This document shows positions 8,944-17,441 of a stretch of DNA of 30,393 bases, one piece after another. The stretch lies in NCBI GenBank assembly GCA_002338715.1, contig DDIR01000012.1, positions 7,415 to 37,807 of the forward strand, given 5' to 3'. A program made the translations under genes and the position numbers. Origin of the DNA: Phycisphaerales bacterium UBA1845 (GTDB taxonomy: Bacteria; Planctomycetota; Phycisphaerae; UBA1845). Every line of letters begins with the position of its first letter. The stretch's first letter is position 1. The notes beneath the pieces were generated by a model. That model made no database searches. It saw only the letters and a program-made list of their open reading frames with translations, and was not told where the DNA came from.

Positions 8944-9317
8944 AGCGGGGCGGCTGCGATCAACACCCACAACAACGTGCCACCATATCCAGCATAGAAC
9001 GCGGGGCCGCTAAGACTTTTCATGGTCTTGGCGGCTTCCGGACTATACGCGGCGCGCGTGTCGGCAGGAACGGCATGCTTCGGGTTGTCGGCCAACGATT
9101 CGAGGGCGACGAGTTGTTCGGCGGTGATGGCCGCAGGACGCTGCGGTGGTGTGACAAGCGTCGACTGATCGACGGGTGTGCCCTCGGTGCGGTTGGCACT
9201 GCCAGACACCTGGTTGCTTTGGGGGTTACTGTTTGACGTTTGATTCTCTTCGGCGCTCGCTACCGTCCCCATCAGCAAACAAATCGCCGCAACAATTGCA
9301 GTTTGATTTCTTGTCAT
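8940..9317 (-). CDS. Small secreted or membrane-anchored protein of unknown function
   Basis: A 125-residue protein that I do not recognise. A signal peptide ends near MGTVASAEE. The middle is rich in Asn, Ser, Gln, Thr and Pro and likely unstructured, and the last residues (GGTLLWVLIAAAPL) are hydrophobic enough for a tail anchor. The open frame begins at 9338, but GGAGGA lies inside those extra codons and at the proper distance for the ATG at 9317, so the shorter start is preferred. It lies 48 bases after the C39-like lipoprotein gene and is probably the last gene of the envelope operon that begins with the AsmA-like protein. It ends convergently with pilT. Confidence 0.6.
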   Translation of the reverse strand: MTRNQTAIVAAICLLMGTVASAEENQTSNSNPQSNQVSGSANRTEGTPVDQSTLVTPPQRPAAITAEQLVALESLADNPKHAVPADTRAAYSPEAAKTMKSLSGPAFYAGYGGTLLWVLIAAAPL

Positions 9318-9365
9318 CACGTCGATTCCTCCAGCCATCCGGCGCCATCGTTTGCCAACAGAAAC

Positions 9366-10037
9366 TCACGAACCCAAACCAACGTCGGTCGGCGACAATG
9401 ATCGCGACCATGCATCGACGACGGCTTGGTTGGACGCGTCAAACACCAACAGCATCACATTGCCGGTCGGTACCCAACGTGACAGAAATGTCTCGCGATC
9501 CCATCGCTCCAACCGCTTCGCCGATGCCGGATCGAGCACAATCACATCCCCGACCGCACCGTTATTATCGTCCACATCCACACCGATCACCACAACCGCG
9601 TGGTTGAATTCCTCAGGGGCGCCCTCCTCCTGATTCACCACGCAAATGACCGGATAACCCCGCGAAACCACCCACCATGCCAGCCCCATCGGAGGTTCAT
9701 TGGTCAATTCGCCCTTCAGCGGGATGAATTTGATCCGTCGATCCGCCCAAAACGCCCGCACATCGCCCACCCGCGTGAGGTCCAGTCCCTCATCCGCGAG
9801 TTGCTTGCGAACCCGGGTCGCCTCAAAGCGGTCCTGACCCACCACGTAGTTGACGCACATCACGGCGCTCGCCAACAGACAATCCGTAAAGTCGGTGGCT
9901 GACACATAACGAACCTTCAGCGCATTGGGCGGATAAGCGTCGACGGCAATCTGCCGATGACATCCGGTCGTCAGCAACAAACCAGCGGCCAACATCGCGG
10001 TCTTAACATGACTCGCCTTCGCATGGATCGATTTCAA
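9366..10037 (-). CDS. C39-like cysteine peptidase-fold lipoprotein
   Basis: A 223-residue exported lipoprotein: the signal peptide ends in LLTTGC with lipid-bearing Cys26. The rest resembles the C39/papain-like peptidase fold. Cys53 (DFTDCLLASAVM) fits the nucleophile in the DC context typical of C39, His146 (FNHAVVVIGVD) the base, and Asp169 (VLDPAS) the third residue. The oxyanion-hole Gln expected six residues before the Cys is Ala47 here, and the usual Gly after the Cys is Leu, so the activity may be lost or changed. The start overlaps the YihY gene stop by four bases, implying coupled translation. Its role is probably cleavage or binding of an envelope peptide; the target is unknown. Confidence 0.7.
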   Translation of the reverse strand: MKSIHAKASHVKTAMLAAGLLLTTGCHRQIAVDAYPPNALKVRYVSATDFTDCLLASAVMCVNYVVGQDRFEATRVRKQLADEGLDLTRVGDVRAFWADRRIKFIPLKGELTNEPPMGLAWWVVSRGYPVICVVNQEEGAPEEFNHAVVVIGVDVDDNNGAVGDVIVLDPASAKRLERWDRETFLSRWVPTGNVMLLVFDASNQAVVDAWSRSLSPTDVGLGS

Positions 10038-11506
10038 CGGTTGGGTCCTTCGCTTTCTTTGGAATCAGACTTCGGCAGATTCGCCAACGCGTCAGCCAAC
10101 GTCAACGTTCCCAATTTCGATTGAAAACACGTGTCGGTGATGGCGGTGACGCCGTCGGCTAGATCGCGATCGTAACCGGCACCGTCTTCACCCGTCAGGT
10201 TGCCCGCATCCAAACCGACGACATCGAGCAATCGAATTTCCGACGGGGGCTTGGCCAACACGTAGTGATCTTCGGTATCCGCACCGCGATCGACACGACA
10301 CAACACCCCGCTTCGTTCCAATCGTTCGACGAGGCGGCGAATGGCTTCGATGGGCAGGTTCAACTTGTCGATCAAGCGTTCGGCTGACACCGGTCCGAGC
10401 CCGCGACTAAACGGAACCGCCACCGTGATCGCGCCGGCCAACAAGTCCACGGGCGTGTACGACCGCTGGTCCGCCCGTTCAACGCGGCGCATTCGTTCGA
10501 GGTTGGCGGCAGTGTGCGACACCTGTGCGCCGAAGAGAAAAATCAACCAAGACAGATTCACCCAGATCAAGAACAGCGGCAGCAATCCCAAGGCGCCGTA
10601 CAGGTTGCCACCGCCGACGAGCTTCACGACGTACACTGCGAAGCCCCATTTGGCGACGAGCCAGATCGGTACGGAAATCATCGCACCACCCAATGCGGCG
10701 CGATACTTCACGTGCGTGTTGGGCAGGAGTTTGTAGATGGCGGCGACCACGAGAATGTCGACGAGGATCGGCCCCATCCAGCCGAAGATCGCAAGCAGAA
10801 ACGACGCGCCCGGGGCGGCTGCAAATGCCGTGACAGCCCGATCACCCAGGTATGAGGTGGCCATCAACAACAGAGGACCGAGCGTCAACACGGACCAGTA
10901 CATCAGCAATCGTCGTGGGATGGAGCGCGAGCGACTGGCGCCGAAGATTCGATTGAGCGATCGCTCCAGGGTGGTGATCAAGGTCAGCGCCGTCCACACT
11001 AACAGCACCACGCCGACAGGCCCAACGCGATTGACCGTCAGCTTCGACTCAACGTTGTTGACGATGCGCTCGATTTCCTCGGCAACGTTGAGCGTACGGC
11101 CCGCCGACTCGCCGTCATTTTCGCTGTTGTCGGCGCCGCTGTTTTCGGTGCCGCTGTGGTCGGTGCCGATTTTCTTGGTACTGCTGTCATCATCGTCGAT
11201 GGGTTCGGAGATCACAATTTGCGAGATGCCCGTCTTGGCCAGCATCTCGTGAAGGCTGGCGCGTGAATCTTCGAGCATGCCCACCGACTTGAGGATCAAG
11301 AGCACGAGGACGATGGCTGGGATCAGCGTGAAGATCGTCCGAAACGAAAGCGCCGCACTCATCGCGGTGATGTTGTTTTGCCAGAGGCGCTTCGCACAGA
11401 AGCGCCACAAGTTGAGATGAAAGCCCGCAAACCTTGCCCATCGACTCAATTCGTCGGACGGGGTGGTGCGCAGTCGATGGGCCCGCGAGCGGATTTCTTC
11501 AAACAT
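10034..11506 (-). CDS. YihY/BrkB-family inner-membrane protein with a C-terminal winged-helix-like region
   Basis: This 490-residue protein has the YihY (UPF0761, formerly called RNase BN) core with about six membrane segments: near residues 50-75, 165-185, 200-222, 230-258, 270-292 and 305-330. The family signatures AALSFRTIFTLIPA and LTLITTLERSLNRIFG are visible. The family is thought to have a transport or envelope role; the RNase BN name is a historical error. Between the first two membrane segments is an Asp/Ser/Glu-rich insert (roughly 104-140). After the last segment comes a soluble region with a helix-turn-helix-like pattern (AERLIDKLNLPIEAIRRLVE), seen in the longer YihY proteins. 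It lies two bases after the AsmA-like gene and overlaps the C39-like gene. Confidence 0.85.
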   Translation of the reverse strand: MFEEIRSRAHRLRTTPSDELSRWARFAGFHLNLWRFCAKRLWQNNITAMSAALSFRTIFTLIPAIVLVLLILKSVGMLEDSRASLHEMLAKTGISQIVISEPIDDDDSSTKKIGTDHSGTENSGADNSENDGESAGRTLNVAEEIERIVNNVESKLTVNRVGPVGVVLLVWTALTLITTLERSLNRIFGASRSRSIPRRLLMYWSVLTLGPLLLMATSYLGDRAVTAFAAAPGASFLLAIFGWMGPILVDILVVAAIYKLLPNTHVKYRAALGGAMISVPIWLVAKWGFAVYVVKLVGGGNLYGALGLLPLFLIWVNLSWLIFLFGAQVSHTAANLERMRRVERADQRSYTPVDLLAGAITVAVPFSRGLGPVSAERLIDKLNLPIEAIRRLVERLERSGVLCRVDRGADTEDHYVLAKPPSEIRLLDVVGLDAGNLTGEDGAGYDRDLADGVTAITDTCFQSKLGTLTLADALANLPKSDSKESEGPNR

Positions 11507-11508
11507 GT

Positions 11509-14500
11509 TTAACGTTCGCTGCTTCGCTTTCGCCCGGTGGGTCGCCTTTTGTTTCCACCCGACTTCCGTTCTCTTTCTTTCTGATCCTTTGGATCTTTCT
11601 TATCGTCCTCTTTCTTCTTAACTCTTGGGCTATCTTTTTTCGGGGCTTCCTTGCCTTTACCGTCTTTTCCTTCCTTCTCCTTTAGAACACCCCCAAGTAG
11701 CCCACCCAACCCCGGCTTCTCTTCTTCCTTTTCTTTACCGCTGGCGCGACGCCCCGTTTGAGCACCGCCTTCGCGACCCTTGGCAGCCGTCTTGCCTTGC
11801 GTGGGAGTTCGGCCGCCGCGTTGATTGGCTGGTTCATTGCCACCGCCAGCCGCCTGCCCGAAGGCGTCCATTAGCGCCTGCGGATTCAAGAGCGTGTCGG
11901 CGACCACATCCTTGATCAGCGCGTCCATTTTGACCTGCGAGAAATCAAGCTTCGGATTCGAGCGCGAACCGGTGATCGGAATCTCGATCCGCGTGCCAGC
12001 GAGTCGCGTCGCATACTCACCCACGGGCCCCTGCACTTTCAATCGACGCAGCAGATGCTCCTGCACCGGAACCGACACGAACAAGTCAACAGAATCGTCG
12101 AACCCGACCGACCCACGAAACTTCAGATCAAACCGTTGCTGGGCGAAGTTCAACGTCAAATCCTGATAGGTGATTCGACCGTTCTGCACGGTGAAATCCA
12201 CACCGCTCACGTCGATCGCGTACATGTCCGGCTGACCCATCCCACCGAGTTCCAATAACGTGACGAAAAACTCGCTGGGCGTGATCTTGAAGTTGTGCAG
12301 ATCGAGACGACCAAGCCCGCTGCCACCGGTGTACAACGCATCACCCAAGGGCAACGACAGCTCGCGTATCGTCAGGTCCAGCCGACCGGCCATCCTGGTG
12401 GAGTTACCGAAAATCGGATTGAATCGACTCAACAACTGCTCACCCAAACGCGGCGTGACTTCGATGCCGGAAAGCATTTGCAGATTGCTCGGCAGACGAA
12501 GTTGCGGTCCCTGCGAACCAAACATCACGTCGCAACCCAACTGCACGTTTCCACCAGCAGCCGCCACCTTCGTGACGGGCACGCTCAACTTACCGCCATT
12601 GAGCGTGGGTTTGAGTTCCAACTTGCCAAGCGGAATGCCCATGATTTCTGCCGACTGCCAACCCAGGTTGGCTGACATCGACGCATCGCGAAACGCTGGT
12701 GATTGGTTCGGATTGTTCAGCGGCCCGCGAACTTTCAGTTGGCTGTCGTTTCGGCCGGCGATGGTGATCAACTCGCGGGTGGCGGGATACAGTTCGTAGC
12801 AAACCTGCATGACCCGCTGCCAATCGAGCGAGAATGTTCCGCTGATGTCGGCGTTCTGGGTCGCACTGTACGACGCGACTTTCCCGCCGAGATCAATTGA
12901 TGCCGCGTTGCTCGTCAGTTTGAGTTTGTCGAGGCTGATGGTGTCAGCCGCCGAATCCACATTGACGTTGTAATCGGCGAGGAGTTTGTCGCGATAGACC
13001 GTTCCGTCATCGGCTTGCATCGCAAGGTCGTCGATTGAGGCCGTTCCGTTCATCGCCGTCCGAGTACCGTCGGTCTGACAATTGGCATCAAACGTCAGAT
13101 GACCAGCCGAGTTCTGGAACGGCTGCGAACCATCTTCATCACTCGGCAGCAGCTTCGCGCACTTCTGCAAATCGGCGCGCCCTTTGATGCGGCCGGCTAG
13201 CTTGAACGCATCGCCATAACCCAACTCGCACTGCGACACATCGACCGCGGCGATCGCACTTTCCAACGTCGCCGACTCAACGACCACGTTGGAGGCCAAA
13301 AGGTCCAAGCGTACGTTGGTCCATCCGAGGTCGGCACGATGCGGCGCCGACTGCGTGTCAATCTGAATATCCCGCGCTGAAAGGTCGCCACTGGTCAGGA
13401 TCACCGCGTTGGCGTCGGCCCGCTCCAGATGGGCGACACCCGACATCGATCCACTCTGAATCTCCTTCAATTCAACGCCGAAACCTTGCAGCAGGCGATT
13501 CAGACGCGCGACCTGGACCTGCGGAAGGGTAACATCCAGCGAGAAACCATCGTTGGCAACGTCGACCGTTCCCTTCACCGTCGCGACAATCTCTCCGCCG
13601 ATATCAACTTTCGTTTCATCCGAACTGATGCGGACGAGTTTGCGATCGTTGAGTTGCGCTTCGCAGCGTGTGCTGGCATCGACCTTCGGCGCGTCGAAAT
13701 AATTCACGCCGCTGCGATAGCGGACCTGGTCTCCGCTCACGTCGCACTTGATCGCCACGCGCTCGTCGCTCGATCGATTCAATTCAATGTTGGCGTTCAA
13801 CCGACCCGCCAACTCGTCGACCCCCAGGTCCACGACCGGCGAAATCTTGTCGCGCAATCGATCGAGGTCACTGGCCACCGATGCGGACAGACCATTCAAG
13901 TCGCCCTGCCCCTCGATGCGCACAACCCCGGCATCGACCAGCGCACGGCGCACATCGAGATCCCCCGCGTCACTCGACGTGACGTCCAGCTCGACGGTGG
14001 CTGGGTCCCATTGAATGGGCCCGTTGGGCGTCGCAGCGACCACGTCGTGCAGCGATGCCGCCAACTTCGCCACTGGCTTGTCGCCACCCGTCAGCGCCAA
14101 TTCATGGATGTCGAGCAGGCCATCCTGCAGATACACATCCGACTTCAAACGAAGCAGACCGGGAAACGCTTTCGACAATACAGCCAAGTCAACGTTGCCC
14201 GAAAGCTTCGCGGCAAGGTTGGGCCAAGCCAGCAACTTGCCAGCCAACATCGCTTCAACGTGTTCACCGATCGGCGGCATCGACTCGGCTTCGCGGTAGG
14301 GCCAATCGAACACCGCGTTCGCCAGCCCCGCATCGCCCTCCAGGTCAAGCTTTCCCGACGCCTTTTCTTGATCGACCGTGATCGTTCCGGTCAAACCCAG
14401 GCGCCCGGACGACAGGCCTTTCGCGCCTTCGATCGCCGCGGCTTGTATGTCGGCAACCTGAACATCGAGATTCGACGTCAGCACACCGTCGCGAATGTCC

Positions 14501-15387
14501 GCATCGATCTTGACCAGAACTTCACCCGACGCGCGATACGACGCGGGCAATGCTTCAGTAAGTCGCTGGAGGTCGAAGGGCTTGTCCGAATGAATCTTGA
14601 TCGAACCGGCAGAGTTGGTCGCGAGCGCCGGGTCGGAAAGGTCGCGCGTCAATACAAGTGCGTCTTCAACATCGGCATCGACAAACAGCGTTGCGCCATC
14701 GGGCGAATGTGCATCGATCTTCGCCGCGAGCTTTCCCGACGAAACCAACGTGACGTCGGCATTGATCGCATCAATCACATAGTCAACCGGATCGGCTTCG
14801 TCCGAATGCGAAGGCGGACCGACGATCGTCACCTTGCCGTCACGCAAGGTCAGCTTGATCGTGGGCAATTTGAAGTCCGATGAACCCGAATCCGCATCGC
14901 CATGATCGCCATCAGGCGCGTCGCCCGGCGTGTCATCGTCAGCCGCTTCCTCATCGACGTACACGATGATCGAAGGCGATTCGATGCGGATGTTTTCTGG
15001 AATGTCGAGACGTTTCAGCAAACCCCAAACGCCTCCAGGCACGACGACCGAACCGCTGTTGATCCACTGGCGGCCCTGCGCGTCGGTCATTGAAAAACCT
15101 TCGACCTCGCAATCACTGAACCACGACAGGTTCAGCTTCGAAAGCGAAACGTCACCACCAACCTGCTCGCCGATCCAACGACTCGCATAATTCTTGACCG
15201 GTGATGTGGACGCCAGAAACGGCGACGCAACGACGAGACCGGCCAGCAGGAAGAAAAGCAGCACGAACGCAACGACGATGCGCCGAAGCCAGCGTTTCTT
15301 CTTGACCGGTTTCGATGTCTCTTCGGTTGGATTGACGTCGGTGTTGGCGCCGATGTCCTTGTTTTGCGGATTGCCCTCGTTGGCCAT
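11509..15387 (-). CDS. AsmA-like giant envelope protein
   Basis: A 1292-residue protein with a short basic cytoplasmic N-terminus, one membrane segment (residues about 36-56) and a very long periplasmic part of repeating beta-strand units, ending in a segment of AsmA character (FRGSVGFDDSVDLFVSVPVQEHLL ... GTRIEIPITGSRSNPKLDFS, given in part). AsmA/TamB/YhdP-type proteins are thought to form hydrophobic grooves that carry phospholipids between membranes. The last 110 residues or so are Lys/Glu/Asp/Gly-rich and likely disordered; the coding strand is strongly purine-rich there. GGAG lies ten bases before the ATG. It heads a minus-strand operon with YihY (two-base gap) and the C39-like lipoprotein. 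The fold class is well supported, the lipid-transport role is inferred. Confidence 0.8.
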   Translation of the reverse strand: MANEGNPQNKDIGANTDVNPTEETSKPVKKKRWLRRIVVAFVLLFFLLAGLVVASPFLASTSPVKNYASRWIGEQVGGDVSLSKLNLSWFSDCEVEGFSMTDAQGRQWINSGSVVVPGGVWGLLKRLDIPENIRIESPSIIVYVDEEAADDDTPGDAPDGDHGDADSGSSDFKLPTIKLTLRDGKVTIVGPPSHSDEADPVDYVIDAINADVTLVSSGKLAAKIDAHSPDGATLFVDADVEDALVLTRDLSDPALATNSAGSIKIHSDKPFDLQRLTEALPASYRASGEVLVKIDADIRDGVLTSNLDVQVADIQAAAIEGAKGLSSGRLGLTGTITVDQEKASGKLDLEGDAGLANAVFDWPYREAESMPPIGEHVEAMLAGKLLAWPNLAAKLSGNVDLAVLSKAFPGLLRLKSDVYLQDGLLDIHELALTGGDKPVAKLAASLHDVVAATPNGPIQWDPATVELDVTSSDAGDLDVRRALVDAGVVRIEGQGDLNGLSASVASDLDRLRDKISPVVDLGVDELAGRLNANIELNRSSDERVAIKCDVSGDQVRYRSGVNYFDAPKVDASTRCEAQLNDRKLVRISSDETKVDIGGEIVATVKGTVDVANDGFSLDVTLPQVQVARLNRLLQGFGVELKEIQSGSMSGVAHLERADANAVILTSGDLSARDIQIDTQSAPHRADLGWTNVRLDLLASNVVVESATLESAIAAVDVSQCELGYGDAFKLAGRIKGRADLQKCAKLLPSDEDGSQPFQNSAGHLTFDANCQTDGTRTAMNGTASIDDLAMQADDGTVYRDKLLADYNVNVDSAADTISLDKLKLTSNAASIDLGGKVASYSATQNADISGTFSLDWQRVMQVCYELYPATRELITIAGRNDSQLKVRGPLNNPNQSPAFRDASMSANLGWQSAEIMGIPLGKLELKPTLNGGKLSVPVTKVAAAGGNVQLGCDVMFGSQGPQLRLPSNLQMLSGIEVTPRLGEQLLSRFNPIFGNSTRMAGRLDLTIRELSLPLGDALYTGGSGLGRLDLHNFKITPSEFFVTLLELGGMGQPDMYAIDVSGVDFTVQNGRITYQDLTLNFAQQRFDLKFRGSVGFDDSVDLFVSVPVQEHLLRRLKVQGPVGEYATRLAGTRIEIPITGSRSNPKLDFSQVKMDALIKDVVADTLLNPQALMDAFGQAAGGGNEPANQRGGRTPTQGKTAAKGREGGAQTGRRASGKEKEEEKPGLGGLLGGVLKEKEGKDGKGKEAPKKDSPRVKKKEDDKKDPKDQKERERKSGGNKRRPTGRKRSSER

Positions 15388-15624
15388 CGTTTATCTCCAC
15401 TCCGTTGTTTCGCTTCCAGGGGCGAAGCGATGTTTGCAATGATTCAGATCGATGATTTCCCCCGATCACCGGATCTTAGTGACGTGAAGCTTAACTGACC
15501 GCGAGGGGATGTTAAAGGAGGGTGGGGTATTGCTATCGCCAACGCCACAACTGAAGCGCCGCGTTGCGCATTAAAGGTGCACCGTCGTTGCGTGTTCGTT
15601 ACATTCCAGCACCGGCATCACCGG

Positions 15625-16173
15625 TCAGTTGCAGTCGCCTTCCGAGTCGATGCTGACGCTTGCTTGGGCGGCTTCACATGCGTTGCTGTACGTTTGACCG
15701 TCGCACCCACAGACCGGATCGACGACGGCCACGCACACATCGGGGATCAAATCGCACTCGCCCGACTGATCACCCTGCCCGCACACTCCGATTTCGAACT
15801 TGCAGTAGAGTCCGTCTTGACAAGCCACCCCAGCCAACCCGCCGCAGAACTCGCCCAACCCCGCGCCCCCATCCGGACACTCACCGATCGACGCAACACT
15901 CACGCCGGCAGCACTGGCTTCGCAATCATTGCCATAGGTCTGGCCGTCGCAACCGCAGACCGGCGAATAGACATCATCGCAGGCATCCGGAATCTCCGTG
16001 CAAACACCTTCATTGGAATCGCAGTCGCCGTCCGCTCGCTTGCAGAACTCGTTGGCTCCACACAACCCGCCGCAAGGCAACAGGTCCGTGAGAACCCCGC
16101 ACCCCGTCACCACCAACCCGGCGACGAAGGGAACAAGCGTACCAATAGCCAACAGTTTCCGCGTTTTCATCAT
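15625..16173 (-). CDS. Lipoprotein with two Kazal-type inhibitor domains
   Basis: A 182-residue exported lipoprotein (signal peptide ending VVTGC, lipid Cys25). Two Kazal domains are visible, at about 65-99 and 147-181, each with the CGCDGQTY[GS]N core. Each is preceded by a Cys-rich module (C34-C58 and C110-C140), so the protein is a tandem duplication of a two-part unit. Kazal domains inhibit serine proteases by presenting a canonical loop; the reactive-site segment here reads CDDVYSPVCGC and CVAVVDPVCGC. The frame opens at 16194, but GGAG lies seven bases before the ATG at 16173. The neighbours do not form an obvious operon with it. Surface defence against foreign proteases is a reasonable guess, not shown. 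Confidence 0.85.
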   Translation of the reverse strand: MMKTRKLLAIGTLVPFVAGLVVTGCGVLTDLLPCGGLCGANEFCKRADGDCDSNEGVCTEIPDACDDVYSPVCGCDGQTYGNDCEASAAGVSVASIGECPDGGAGLGEFCGGLAGVACQDGLYCKFEIGVCGQGDQSGECDLIPDVCVAVVDPVCGCDGQTYSNACEAAQASVSIDSEGDCN

Positions 16174-16287
16174 GCGACTCCACTTACGAACCATAGGGTT
16201 GAATCAGCCGCAATTATAGACCCATCCAACTGTCCGGAAACCGTGGTGACGTCAACCGGCACTTCGGCCAATCGCAGTGTTAAGCAT

Positions 16288-16315
16288 TTGCACAGGTCAC
16301 GTCTGAGCCTACACT
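16288..16315 (+). promoter_or_regulatory. Promoter close enough to the start to give a leaderless mRNA
   Basis: TTGCAC (16288-16293) and TACACT (16310-16315) are 16 bases apart. The expected transcription start, about seven bases past the -10 hexamer, falls at 16321-16323, that is, at the ATG of the WecA/MraY-type gene. No ribosome-binding site is visible before that ATG, which fits leaderless translation. Confidence 0.5.
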
Positions 16316-16322
16316 CTCGCAC

Positions 16323-17441
16323 ATGGCTAAACTGGTCTGCATTGCGGTCATTGGCTCGTTCATGATGTCGGTCCTGCTCACGTGGATCGTCAGGCGATGG
16401 GCGCTGCGCACGGGTTTTGTGGACCGCCCCGGAGGACACAAATCGCATGGCACGCCGATCGCCCTCGGCGGCGGAATTGCCATCTTTATCAGCGCAACGC
16501 TTCCCTTGATCGCCGGATCATTGATCGCCCGCTGGATCGACCCAGCCAACCTGCCAACTTGGGTGCCCGAGTTCATCCAGCCGCACCTTCAGGGCATGGG
16601 CAGCAAACTCGCTACCTTGCTCTCAATCTTCGCAGGCGCACTCGTGCTGCATGTGCTCGGGTTGATCGACGACAAGAAGCCGCTCGGTCCGGGCATTAAG
16701 CTGATCATTCAAACGCTCGTCGCGCTGGCCATCGTCGGAATTTGCAAAATTCGCGCCATCGAAGCGATGGGGCCGATCATCTCGATCACCGCCACCGTGT
16801 TCTGGATCGTTTTCATCATCAATGCGTTCAACTTCCTCGACAACATGGACGGCCTCAGCGCCGGTGTTGCGGCTATCGCGGCTTGCATCTTCGCGTGCTC
16901 CGCAACGCAAACCGGACAAATCTTCGTCCCCATCATGGCCTGGGTGCTCGTCGGAACGCTCTTGGGTTTTCTCATGTTCAACTTTGCACCGGCATCGGTT
17001 TTCATGGGTGATGCCGGCAGCATGGTGGTGGGATATCTGCTCGCGATTCTGACGATTCTGACGACGTTCTACGACCCCGAGCAAGGCCTCGCTCCCGTCG
17101 GCGTGCTGGTGCCATTAATCGTGCTCGCGGTTCCGCTTTATGACGTGATCAGCGTGACGATCCATCGAATTCGCGCGGGCGAAAGTCCGTTTCGCGGCGA
17201 CCAGCGACACTTCTCGCATCGACTCGTGCGCCGCGGCATGAGTGTTCGGGCGGCGGTCTGCACGATCTATTTGGCCACCGGCGCGACGGGCATTTCCGCA
17301 ATCATCGTGCCTCGGGTAGACTGGTCGTTCGCCACGCTGCTGTTTGCGCAGTGCTGTTTCGTCGTGTTGATGATTGCCATTCTCGAACACGCACCAGCCA
17401 CCGCAACGCCGAAAACCGACAAACGGGAATCGCAGGAATGA
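16323..17441 (+). CDS. WecA/MraY-family polyprenyl-phosphate sugar-1-phosphate transferase (GT4)
   Basis: A 372-residue polytopic membrane enzyme that moves a sugar 1-phosphate from a UDP-sugar to undecaprenyl phosphate, starting a cell-surface glycan. The family motifs are complete: FVDRPGGHKSH near residue 32, Asp116-Asp117 in LIDDKKPLGP, NAFNFLDNMDGL (167-178), FMGDAGS (227-233) and the loop DQRHFSHRLVRRG with His296 and His299. This pattern is that of WecA/TagO-type GlcNAc-1-phosphate transferases rather than MraY itself. It overlaps the potassium channel gene by four bases (ATGA at 17438-17441). The product may feed surface polysaccharide made elsewhere; the sugar donor cannot be read from sequence. 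Confidence 0.9.
   Translation: MAKLVCIAVIGSFMMSVLLTWIVRRWALRTGFVDRPGGHKSHGTPIALGGGIAIFISATLPLIAGSLIARWIDPANLPTWVPEFIQPHLQGMGSKLATLLSIFAGALVLHVLGLIDDKKPLGPGIKLIIQTLVALAIVGICKIRAIEAMGPIISITATVFWIVFIINAFNFLDNMDGLSAGVAAIAACIFACSATQTGQIFVPIMAWVLVGTLLGFLMFNFAPASVFMGDAGSMVVGYLLAILTILTTFYDPEQGLAPVGVLVPLIVLAVPLYDVISVTIHRIRAGESPFRGDQRHFSHRLVRRGMSVRAAVCTIYLATGATGISAIIVPRVDWSFATLLFAQCCFVVLMIAILEHAPATATPKTDKRESQE

Noticed and set aside
13429..14883. 484-codon plus-strand frame opposite the AsmA-like gene
   Set aside because: Composition is Arg/His/Gln-rich and motif-free, as expected for the antisense of a real gene; the minus-strand product has a clear fold pattern and start.
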